This document shows positions 19,569 through 26,561 of a stretch of 64,000 bases of DNA, piece after piece; the stretch's first letter is position 1, and every line of letters starts with the position of its first letter. The DNA is taken from the NCBI RefSeq assembly GCF_900199635.1, contig NZ_LT962687.1, forward strand, positions 2,108,541 to 2,172,540, in the 5' to 3' direction. The stretch is from Anaerotruncus massiliensis (ex Togo et al. 2026) (GTDB lineage: Bacteria; Bacillota; Clostridia; Oscillospirales; Ruminococcaceae). The position numbers were made by a program, and so were the translations under genes. The notes beneath the pieces are model-generated. The model saw nothing but the letters and a program-made list of their open reading frames with translations. It was not told where the DNA came from and did no database searches.

Positions 19569-20980
19569 AGTCCCTTCCCCCATTCGTGGTGGAAGCTGCC
19601 TTCCCGGTCGGTGCGCAGGAAGGTGTGCGCGCCGAACCAGTCGCGCTGCGCCTGGATGAGGTTCGCGCCGACATGCGCACCCCGGAAGGCGTCGAGATAG
19701 GAGACGGCGGCGGTCATCGCGGGCAGCGGCAGCCCGGAGGCGATCCCCGCCCCTGCGGCGGCGCGCAGGCTCCGCTGGTTATCGGCGACCCGCGCGCGGA
19801 AGAATTCGTCCAGCATGAGGTTTTCGAGCCCCGGGTCCCGCCGGTAGGCGGCGGTGATGTCGTCGAGGAAGGCGGCCTGGATGATGCACCCGGCGCGGAA
19901 GATCGACGCGATCTCCCCGAGCCTCAGGTCCCAGCCGTACCGCCCGGACGCGTCGCGCAGCAGCGCGAAGCCCTGCGCGTAGGCGGCGATCTTCGCGGCG
20001 TAGAGCCCCTCGCGCACCTGCTCGGCAAAGGCTTCCCGGTCCCCCGCCCGCGCCGGCTCCGGACCGGGCAGCAGCTTCGCGGCCGCGGCGCGCTCCTCCA
20101 GCCGGTTGGAGAGGATGCGGGCGTTGCAGGCGGCGGTGATCATCGAGAGGTCCACCCCCTGCCTGAGCGCCTCGATGCTCGCCCAGCGGCCGGTGCCCTT
20201 CTGGGCGGCGCTGTCGACGATCCGGTCGATGAGCTCCCCCTCCGCCAGGTCGTCCCGTTCGCGGAAAACGCCCGCCGTGATGCCGACCAGGAAGCTGCGC
20301 AGCTCCCCCTCGTTCCAGCGTGCGAAGACGTCCGCCAGCTCCCGGTTGGAAAAGCCCCCCACATGCCTGAGCAGCAGGTAGCTCTCCGCGATGAGCTGCA
20401 TGTCGGCGTATTCGATGCCGTTGTGCACCATCTTGACGTAGTGCCCCGCGCCGTCCGGGCCGATGTAGGCGCAGCAGGGCTCTCCCGCCGCGCGCGCGGC
20501 CACCGCCTCCAGCACCGGGCGCACGAGCGGGTATGCCTGCTCGTCGCCGCCCGGCATGATCGAGGGGCCGTGCCGCGCGCCCTCCTCGCCGCCCGAGACG
20601 CCCACGCCGAAGTAGACGATCCCCTTCTTTTCGAGCGCGGCCTGCCGCCGCCGGGTGTCCTCGAAGAAGGAGTTGCCCCCGTCGAGGAGGATGTCCCCCT
20701 CCTCGAGCAGCGGCTCCAGCTGCCCGATAACCGCGTCGACCGGCGAACCGGCCTGGATCATCAGCATGACCCTGCGGGGCCGTCTGAGGGCCGCCACGAG
20801 CTCCTGGAGGCTGTAGAAGGGGGAGAGGTTCTCATGCGGGTGTTCCCGCATCACCTGTTCGGTCACCTCGCGGCTGCGGTTGTAGCCCGCCACCCGGAAG
20901 CCGTGGTCCGCCATGTTGAGCGCGAGGCTCCGGCCCATCACCGAAAGCCCCACCATTCCGATGTCAAAAAGCGCCTGCAT
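19565..20980 (-). CDS. gnd: 6-phosphogluconate dehydrogenase (decarboxylating)
   Basis: 471 residues, the long dimeric form. N-terminal nucleotide fold IGMVGLSVMGRSLALNMADHG, then LLDGGNSFFEDTRRR, GVSGGEEGARHGPSIMPGG, and the catalytic GAGHYVKMVHNGIEYADMQ (Lys and Asn/His). It converts 6-phosphogluconate to ribulose 5-phosphate, CO2 and NAD(P)H. Its start overlaps the pgl end by 17 bp. Confidence 0.95.
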
Positions 20981-22004
20981 CCGTCATCCATCCTTTCCCG
21001 CCGCCCCCCGGGGCGGCCTGAGCGTCTTCATTCGGGGCGTCGAGCACAACCGCCACCCCTTCGCACGCGTCCACGCGCGCGCATTCCTTTCCGATGAGCC
21101 CCGTCTCCCGGTCGACCGCGAAGCACACAAGCCCGCCCGCGTTCCGGTTCGCCGCGAGCAGGAACCGCCCGTCGGGGGAGAGCAGGATGTCGCGCGGGTG
21201 GTCGCCTCCGCAGGGCGCGCGCTGGATCACCCGCGTGCGCGTCCCCCGGGCTTCGAGCACGGCGATCACGTTTTCCCCCCGCACCGAGACGTAGAGGAAC
21301 CGCTCGTCGTTCGAGAGCCGCACGGCCGCCGCCTCGCTCCCCTCCCGCGCGCCGGGCGGCAGCAGCGGCTCGGCCCCGGCCGGGACGAACCCCTCCGGTC
21401 CCGCCTCGAAGCTGTAGAGCGTATTGTCCCCCTGCGCCGCCACGAAAAGCCGCTCCCCCGCCCGGTCGAACACCCCGTGGCGCGGCCCGCTCCCCTTCGG
21501 GAAGGGGACGCTCCCCGCGGGGGCCAGGCTCTCCCGGTCGAAGAGGCGGATCTCGTCGAGGTTCATGCAGGGCACAAGCAGGAACCGCCCCCGCGCCAGC
21601 ACCTGGTGGCAGCCGGCCCCCGGGGCGATCTCGATCCGCTTTTCAAAGAGCGGCGCGTCCGCCTCCAGCCGGTAGACGGTCACCGTCCCCTCGTGGAAGT
21701 TCGCGCCGTAGACCCGGTCCCCGTCAAAGGCGGTATAACAGCCGGGCGTCATCTCGCAGAGGTATTCGACGACGCAGGGCCCGCCGGAGACGCGCAGGTC
21801 GGCGAGGCAGAGCCCCGCGCGGCTGCCCCGCCGCACCGGAGCGGCGAGCAGGCCGTCCCGCAGCGCGAGGTATTTGGCGTCGGGCGCCTCAAGGAGGAGC
21901 TCGGGCGCGGTGAGCGCGCCCGTCTCCCCGTCGAAGGAGAAGCGGAAAACGCCGCGGCTGCGCGGCGAATCGTAGGTGCCGAGATATCCCGTGAGAATTG
22001 CCAT
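20964..22004 (-). CDS. pgl: 6-phosphogluconolactonase, beta-propeller type
   Basis: 346 residues of the seven-bladed lactonase family (YbhE-like). It has repeated blade ends such as LVPCMNLDEIRLFD, RHGVFDRAGERLFVAAQ, and HPRDILLSPDGRFLLAANRN near the C-terminus. It hydrolyses 6-phosphogluconolactone. ATG 22004 is preferred; the frame extends ten codons further without a better ribosome site. First gene of the pgl-gnd-zwf operon, behind two tandem promoters. Confidence 0.88.
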   Translation of the reverse strand: MAILTGYLGTYDSPRSRGVFRFSFDGETGALTAPELLLEAPDAKYLALRDGLLAAPVRRGSRAGLCLADLRVSGGPCVVEYLCEMTPGCYTAFDGDRVYGANFHEGTVTVYRLEADAPLFEKRIEIAPGAGCHQVLARGRFLLVPCMNLDEIRLFDRESLAPAGSVPFPKGSGPRHGVFDRAGERLFVAAQGDNTLYSFEAGPEGFVPAGAEPLLPPGAREGSEAAAVRLSNDERFLYVSVRGENVIAVLEARGTRTRVIQRAPCGGDHPRDILLSPDGRFLLAANRNAGGLVCFAVDRETGLIGKECARVDACEGVAVVLDAPNEDAQAAPGGGGKGWMTDAGAF

Positions 22005-22103
22005 ACCCGTCTCCTTTCCGTCTGTCACAAGCATGCCGCGGGGCCCGCCGGTTTATGCGCGTCCGCGGAATCGAAAACGATAACTGATACTGTTTACTTT
22101 TCT

Positions 22104-22132
22104 ATCATATGCCGCGCCGCCCCGGTTGTCAA
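22104..22132 (-). promoter_or_regulatory. Proximal promoter of pgl-gnd-zwf
   Basis: TTGACA (22132-22127), 17-nt spacer, TATGAT (22109-22104) on the minus strand. Confidence 0.75.
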
Positions 22133-22171
22133 GGGGAAGCACGTGCGGACATCCGGAAAATTCCATTCTCC

Positions 22172-22206
22172 AACTGTAATAATATCATTTACAGTTCAAA
22201 TGTCAA
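22172..22206 (-). promoter_or_regulatory. Distal promoter with operator-like palindrome
   Basis: TTGACA (22206-22201), 17-nt spacer, ATTATT (22183-22178). The palindrome AACTGTAA-N9-TTACAGTT (22172-22196) covers spacer and -10, as a repressor site would. The cognate regulator is unknown. Confidence 0.55.
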
Positions 22207-22235
22207 CCCCTTTTCCCGCAGACGCCCGCGAAAAA

Positions 22236-22265
22236 GCCCCGGGACCGCCAAGGCGGTCCCGGGGC
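22236..22265 (-). terminator. Terminator of mgtE
   Basis: GCCCCGGGACCGCC / GGCGGTCCCGGGGC with a 2-nt loop, followed by TTTTT on the minus strand. Confidence 0.9.
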
Positions 22266-22277
22266 GCGCGTGGTCCG

Positions 22278-23627
22278 TCAGAGGCCGAGCAGCGCCTGCG
22301 CCACCGAAAAATAGATGACGAGCGCGAACGCGTCCACGATCGTGGTGATGAGGGGAGCGGCCATGATGGCGGGGTCGGCTTTGAGCATCCGCGCGGCCAT
22401 CGGGAGCACGCCGCCGATCGTCTTGGCCATGACGACGGTGGCAAAAAGGGCGAGCGCGACGGTCAGCGCAAGGGCGGGGCTTCCGGGATGGGTGATCAGC
22501 AGCCGCGCGAAGTTGACGGCGGAGAGCGCCGCGCCGACGACGAGGCTGACCCGCAGCTCCTTCCACAGCACCTGGAAGAAGTCGGCGGGCCCGATGTCGC
22601 CGACGGCCATGCCGCGGATGACCAGCGTGCTCGACTGGCTGCCCGCGTTGCCCCCCGTGTCGGTGAGCATGGGGATGAAGGTGACGAGCAGCGGCATGGC
22701 GGCGAAGGCGGCCTCATAACGCCCGAGGATGCCGCCGGTGATCATGCCCGAAACCATGAGCACGAGCAGCCAGACGATGCGGTTTTTCGCGAGGGTAAAG
22801 ACGCCGGTGCGCAGGTAGGGACGCTCGGAGGGGACGATGGCGGCCATCTTCTCGAAGTCCTCGGTGGCCTCCTCCTCCATGACGTCCATCACGTCGTCGA
22901 CGGTGACGATGCCGACCAGGCGGTTTTCCCGGTCGACCACCGGCATTGAGATGAAGTCGTACTTCATCATCCGCTGGACGGCCTCCTCCCGGTCCTCGGT
23001 CGTCTCGGCGGTGATCACGTCGGGCTCCATCAGCGCGCCGATCGTCTCGTCGTCCTGGGCGAGCAGCAGGTCCTTGACGGTCACGACCCCTTCGAGCAGA
23101 CGCCGGTCGTCGATCACGTAGCAGGTGTAGATCAGCTCGCTGTCCTCGCCGGTGCGCCGGATGCGCTTGATCGCGTCCTGCACGGTCATCGACTTGCGCA
23201 GGTCGATGAACTCCGCCGTCATGATGCTGCCGACCGAGTTCTCGGGATAGTTGAGGAACTGGTTGATGAGGCTGCGGGTCTCGGGCGCCGCGCTTTTGAG
23301 CACCCGCTTCACAACGCTGGCGGGCAGCTCCTCGAGCATGTCGACCGCGTCGTCCACGAAGAGGTCCTCCACGATGGCGGAGAGCTCCTTGTCGGTGATC
23401 GACCCGACGATCACCTGCTGGGTCTCGGGCGGCAGGTTGGAAAAGACCTCCGCCGCCAGCTCCTTGGGCAGCGTGCGGAAGGCGAGGGTCGCCTTTTCCT
23501 GCGGAAGCCGCTCGATGAAGTCGGCGATGTCCACCTCGTTTTCCTCGGCGAGCGCGGCGCGCAGGCTGCGGTAATCGCGGTTTTCAAGGTACCCCATGAG
23601 CAGGTCGAAATCGTATTCCATTTCCAT
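22278..23627 (-). CDS. mgtE: Magnesium transporter MgtE
   Basis: 449 residues. The cytosolic N domain (helical repeats, to about 125) is followed by two CBS domains (about 130-250; MKYDFISMPVVDRENRLVGI) and a five-helix membrane part with LTDTGGNAGSQSSTLVIRG. It is a Mg2+-gated channel: Mg2+ binding to the N/CBS domains closes it. ATG 23627 follows AGGAGGATGAACC. A leader of about 260 nt with an intrinsic terminator suggests RNA-level control, as is usual for this gene. Confidence 0.95.
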   Translation of the reverse strand: MEMEYDFDLLMGYLENRDYRSLRAALAEENEVDIADFIERLPQEKATLAFRTLPKELAAEVFSNLPPETQQVIVGSITDKELSAIVEDLFVDDAVDMLEELPASVVKRVLKSAAPETRSLINQFLNYPENSVGSIMTAEFIDLRKSMTVQDAIKRIRRTGEDSELIYTCYVIDDRRLLEGVVTVKDLLLAQDDETIGALMEPDVITAETTEDREEAVQRMMKYDFISMPVVDRENRLVGIVTVDDVMDVMEEEATEDFEKMAAIVPSERPYLRTGVFTLAKNRIVWLLVLMVSGMITGGILGRYEAAFAAMPLLVTFIPMLTDTGGNAGSQSSTLVIRGMAVGDIGPADFFQVLWKELRVSLVVGAALSAVNFARLLITHPGSPALALTVALALFATVVMAKTIGGVLPMAARMLKADPAIMAAPLITTIVDAFALVIYFSVAQALLGL

Positions 23628-23682
23628 TGGTTCATCCTCCTGTCTGCTTTCGTTACAGCGAGGAAGCCCCAAACAGACAAAA

Positions 23683-23842
23683 CCGCACGGGGACCCCGGC
23701 CAAACCCGGCGCCCCCGTACGGCGATATTCCTGCGGGATGCTATCTGCGGGAAAAATCAGGCGGAAACGCGGTTTTCCCGGCCCGCAACGGAACGTCGCT
23801 GTCTATTTTGGTACTTCGGCCGCAGTTATCCACTGATTTTTC
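23683..23842 (-). promoter_or_regulatory. Structured mgtE leader with intrinsic terminator (candidate riboswitch)
   Basis: On the minus strand, GAAAAATCAG (plus 23833-23842) pairs perfectly with CTGATTTTTC (plus 23751-23760). They enclose a 72-nt domain with inner hairpins (GCGACG/CGTTGC, GGAAA/TTTCC). Next comes a hairpin at 23722-23683 (CCGTACGGGG / CCCCGTGCGG) followed by TTTTGTCTGTTT. The arrangement is aptamer then terminator then gene. I do not see the conserved segments of the M-box (ykoK) class. Confidence 0.5.
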
Positions 23843-23893
23843 CTCCTTTTTTGCTCAATTCGGCGATTTTTTCTGCAAAAATCCCCTAATACG

Positions 23894-23922
23894 AGAATAG
23901 CACTTTTTCACGCCCGTTTCAA
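23894..23922 (-). promoter_or_regulatory. Promoter of mgtE
   Basis: TTGAAA (23922-23917), 17-nt spacer, TATTCT (23899-23894) on the minus strand, about 260 nt before the start codon. Confidence 0.55.
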
Positions 23923-23968
23923 CCGGTTTTCACCGTTTTATTTGCATTATTGAAAGATCCAAGAAAAA

Positions 23969-24002
23969 GCCGGCCCCGCTTTCCGGAGAAAGCGGAACCG
24001 GC
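23969..24002 (-). terminator. Terminator of the surface-protein operon
   Basis: GCCGGTTCCGCTTTC / GAAAGCGGGGCCGGC stem with a 4-nt loop, then TTTTTC on the minus strand. Confidence 0.85.
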
Positions 24003-24016
24003 AGGGAAACGCATGG

Positions 24017-24502
24017 TTACGGGTCCTGTTTCCGCCGCGCGCAGAGCGCGGCGGCCGCGCCCGACGACGCGAGCAGCGCAAAGAGCAGCGCGGGCGGCAG
24101 GGAGCCGTCGCCCGTGTCGGGGATCGGCGAGACCGGGATGGGGATCTCCTCGATGATCTTCACGTCGAGCGGGACGAGAGGGCGCAGGATGCCGCCGGAA
24201 TCGCCCGAACCGCCGCCCGAGCTCCCGCCGCCCGAGGGCGCCTTTTCAATCGTGAGGAAAAAGGCGGTCGAGGCCTGGAGCCTGCCGTCCTCGCCGAGCG
24301 TGAAATCGCCCGGGTCCCCCACCTCGGTGCCCGAGGGGCTGCCGGTCTCCTCCTCCGGAGTGCCCGCCCGGCCGGCGGCCGCCGGAAGGGACGGATCGAT
24401 CACCTCTCCCGTATCGTCCGGCGCGGCCAGCGCCGTCACGCCGGGAAGCAGCAGGCAGAGGCTCAGGAGACACCCCGCAAGCAGCCTGATCATTCGTTTC
24501 AT
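24017..24502 (-). CDS. Secreted protein with a C-terminal sortase-type anchor (IPDTG)
   Basis: 161 residues: signal peptide (about 1-27, ending TALAA), a Pro/Gly/Ser-rich low-complexity middle with a GGGSSGGGSGDSGG linker, then the wall-sorting pattern IPDTGD, a hydrophobic stretch (PPALLFALLASSGAAAALC) and an ARRK tail. IPDTG is a variant of LPXTG. No sortase gene lies in the window. The GGGAGGG ribosome site supports the ATG. Last gene of the surface operon; its role may be a small wall-linked adaptor for the secreted partners (inference). Confidence 0.75.
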   Translation of the reverse strand: MKRMIRLLAGCLLSLCLLLPGVTALAAPDDTGEVIDPSLPAAAGRAGTPEEETGSPSGTEVGDPGDFTLGEDGRLQASTAFFLTIEKAPSGGGSSGGGSGDSGGILRPLVPLDVKIIEEIPIPVSPIPDTGDGSLPPALLFALLASSGAAAALCARRKQDP

Positions 24503-24518
24503 TCTGGTCCCTCCCCTG

Positions 24519-25067
24519 TCAGTTTAAAACCGTGATGGTCATTTTGGCGCCCGCCGAACCGACGTACTCCTCCGTTTCGAGTGCGTAGGCGTTGAAGACC
24601 GCGGTCGCGAGATATTCGCCCTTTTCCAGTTCCACGTCGAGCTTTGCCGACTGGATGTGGTGGTTGGGCTCGATGAGCCCCGTCTGGTAAATCAGCTCGC
24701 CCGTGTCGTCCAGCGTGATCTGCACCTGCATGAGGTACTGGTTGCCCGGCACGTTTTCGATCTGGAGCGGTCCTTCCGCCTTCCCGTTCGTAAAGGTGGG
24801 CGTGGTGTTGATCGAAATGTTGAACATCCCCTCGTCCACCACCCGGTTGAGCTCGGCGATGATCTCTTCCTCCGTCTTGTTTTCCAGTTGCCCGGCCAGC
24901 GCGGCCGTATCCCGCACCATGCCGGACGGCCCCGCCTTCGGGGTCCGCAGCAGGATGACCAGCAGGACGACCAGCGCCGCCGCCAGCAGCACGCAGGCCG
25001 CCAGCAGCAGCTTTTTGCCGCCGTCCGTCCGGGCTTCGGCCCTCTCGGGCGTCTTTTGCTCTTCCAT
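24519..25067 (-). CDS. Membrane-anchored surface protein, paralogue of 26014-26547
   Basis: 182 residues: cytoplasmic start, one span at about 19-41, then an extracellular beta-rich domain. The domain shares IAELNRVVDEGMFNI, IENVPGN and LDDTGE, then YQ, IQ and ATAVF-AYA positions with the 177-residue protein at 26014. I do not recognise a named family. It lies 16 nt upstream of the anchored protein. The paired copies at one locus suggest two subunits or chaperone-like partners of the secreted proteins. Confidence 0.7.
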   Translation of the reverse strand: MEEQKTPERAEARTDGGKKLLLAACVLLAAALVVLLVILLRTPKAGPSGMVRDTAALAGQLENKTEEEIIAELNRVVDEGMFNISINTTPTFTNGKAEGPLQIENVPGNQYLMQVQITLDDTGELIYQTGLIEPNHHIQSAKLDVELEKGEYLATAVFNAYALETEEYVGSAGAKMTITVLN

Positions 25068-25177
25068 ACCTTCGACCGCCTATCCTCTGTTTTTTCTATC
25101 GCAACCGCCCCTGCGGGCGCGTGTATTCTAAATTTGGGGCGCGGGGAAACCCCGCGGGCTTCGGTGGGTATTCTTGT

Positions 25178-25219
25178 AAAAGGGGCCCCGGGCCCCGCGC
25201 GGAAGGCTTCCGCGCGGGG
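25178..25219 (-). terminator. Internal terminator in the surface operon
   Basis: CCCCGCGCGGAA / TTCCGCGCGGGG hairpin (25193-25219), followed by a GGGGCCCGGGGCCCC block and TTTT on the minus strand. It would reduce expression of the last two genes relative to the 214-residue protein. Confidence 0.65.
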
Positions 25220-25267
25220 TTCCCGGAGAAATGTCTCAGGTTAAGTGCAAACAGGATATGAATCCGA

Positions 25268-25912
25268 TTACGCGGCGGCGATCGTGTAGGTGACCTTGAC
25301 GGCCAGCGCGTTGGCAGTGGAATCGCCCTTCGCGACGAAGCACTCGAGCGGGAGCATCTTCTTGACCGGGTCGGTAACGCCTTCCGCCGGGGCGTTGACA
25401 GTCCAGTCGGCGGCGGCCGGGGCGGTGATCTCCTCGTGGACGCTCACGCCGTTGATATAGAGGACTAACTGTTTCGCGGTCAGGTTGTTGTCGCCGGGCT
25501 TGTAGTCCGCAATGTTCAGCTTGCCGGCGGTCAGGGTCGGGCTGCCGATCGAGGTCGGGGCCTTCAGCGTCCAGCCGTTCTGGCCCGCGGATGTGATGTT
25601 CGTCACCTTGACGGCGATCTTGCCCTTATTCTCGATGCGGTACTCGGTCGGCTCTGCGGCGGAACCGTCGGCGCCGTAGCCGTACATGGCGACGGAGAGC
25701 GGAATCGAGACGTTGATCTGGGAGTTCAGATCGGGGTTGGTCGCGTCTTTATCGACCGTGAGGTTGAACGAGGTGTCCGCGCTGTACTTACCGTCCGCAT
25801 CCGGGCTAATCTGCGTGGGGTCCGCCACGCTGGTTTCGCCGGCAGCGAAAGCGGTGATGCTCAGGGTCAGAACGATGGATACCGCGAGAAGAACTGCTAA
25901 CATTTTTTTCAT
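25268..25912 (-). CDS. Small secreted protein sharing the C-terminal domain of the giant surface protein
   Basis: 214 residues with a signal peptide ending AFAAGE (about 1-24). The mature part is one beta-rich domain with YGYGADGSAAEPTEYRI and an ending of FVAKGDSTANALAVKVTYTI. The same landmarks (YGYGADGSVAVPTNYGI and IAKGEDSTTGKQLAQVTYTV) close the 3540-residue protein. The shared module may be an assembly or attachment domain. It has a strong AGGAGG ribosome site and a terminator behind it, so probably a highly made subunit. The family is unknown to me. Confidence 0.75.
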   Translation of the reverse strand: MKKMLAVLLAVSIVLTLSITAFAAGETSVADPTQISPDADGKYSADTSFNLTVDKDATNPDLNSQINVSIPLSVAMYGYGADGSAAEPTEYRIENKGKIAVKVTNITSAGQNGWTLKAPTSIGSPTLTAGKLNIADYKPGDNNLTAKQLVLYINGVSVHEEITAPAAADWTVNAPAEGVTDPVKKMLPLECFVAKGDSTANALAVKVTYTIAAA

Positions 25913-26013
25913 GATTTTTGACCTCCTGATGTTGATATGATATGGGTTTTATAATGACGTTTGATGAATGACCGTTTCGCTCGCATTCCCCCTTCTGCCG
26001 ATACGCGGCCGCC

Positions 26014-26547
26014 TCAGCCTCCCACTTCCAGTTGGATCTTTGCGGCCGCCTGGCCGACGCGGGTGTGCGCCTCATCCTGAGCGTAGGCGGTAAATACCGC
26101 GGTTGCGTAATAGAAACCCTCGGGCAGCTCCTCGTCGAGCCTGATTTTCTGTATGTATTGGCCCGGCTTGATGCCCTTGGATTGGTAAACGGTTTCCCCG
26201 GTGTCGTCCAAAACGATTGACACCGTCATGTTGTAGCGGTTTCCCGGGACATTCTCGATGTTCGCGACGCCCTCGCCCTTTGCGTCCGGGAAGGTGATGT
26301 AGGAATTGATCGCGATGTTGAACATGCCTTCGTCCACCACCCGGTTGAGCTCGGCGATGACCTCCTCCTCGCTCTTTCCCGGCAGCGCGCCGGTCAGCGC
26401 GCTCACGTCAAAGAAGCTGTCCTGCCGGTGGCTGCTGCGCCACCAGAAAAATCCCGCAGCCGCTGCCGCGACCAGAACAACCGCGATTCCCGCGGCAAGC
26501 CATGCGCGTCCCCGCTTTTTCCGCGGGGCGCTTTCGGTCTCGTTCAT
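26014..26547 (-). CDS. Membrane-anchored surface protein, paralogue of 24519-25067
   Basis: 177 residues: a basic start (RKKRGR), one span at about 16-36, then an extracellular domain with IAELNRVVDEGMFNIAIN, IENVPGNRYNM and VLDDTGETVYQ. It is clearly homologous to the protein at 24519-25067. Its ATG is 14 nt after the stop of the giant gene with GAGGAGGTGATGTGA upstream, so the two are co-translated. Confidence 0.7.
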   Translation of the reverse strand: MNETESAPRKKRGRAWLAAGIAVVLVAAAAAGFFWWRSSHRQDSFFDVSALTGALPGKSEEEVIAELNRVVDEGMFNIAINSYITFPDAKGEGVANIENVPGNRYNMTVSIVLDDTGETVYQSKGIKPGQYIQKIRLDEELPEGFYYATAVFTAYAQDEAHTRVGQAAAKIQLEVGG

Positions 26548-26561
26548 TTCACATCACCTCC

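Noticed and set aside
23627-23890. M-box (ykoK) riboswitch assignment for the mgtE leader.
   Set aside because: The conserved M-box core sequences could not be found by eye; left as an unassigned structured leader.
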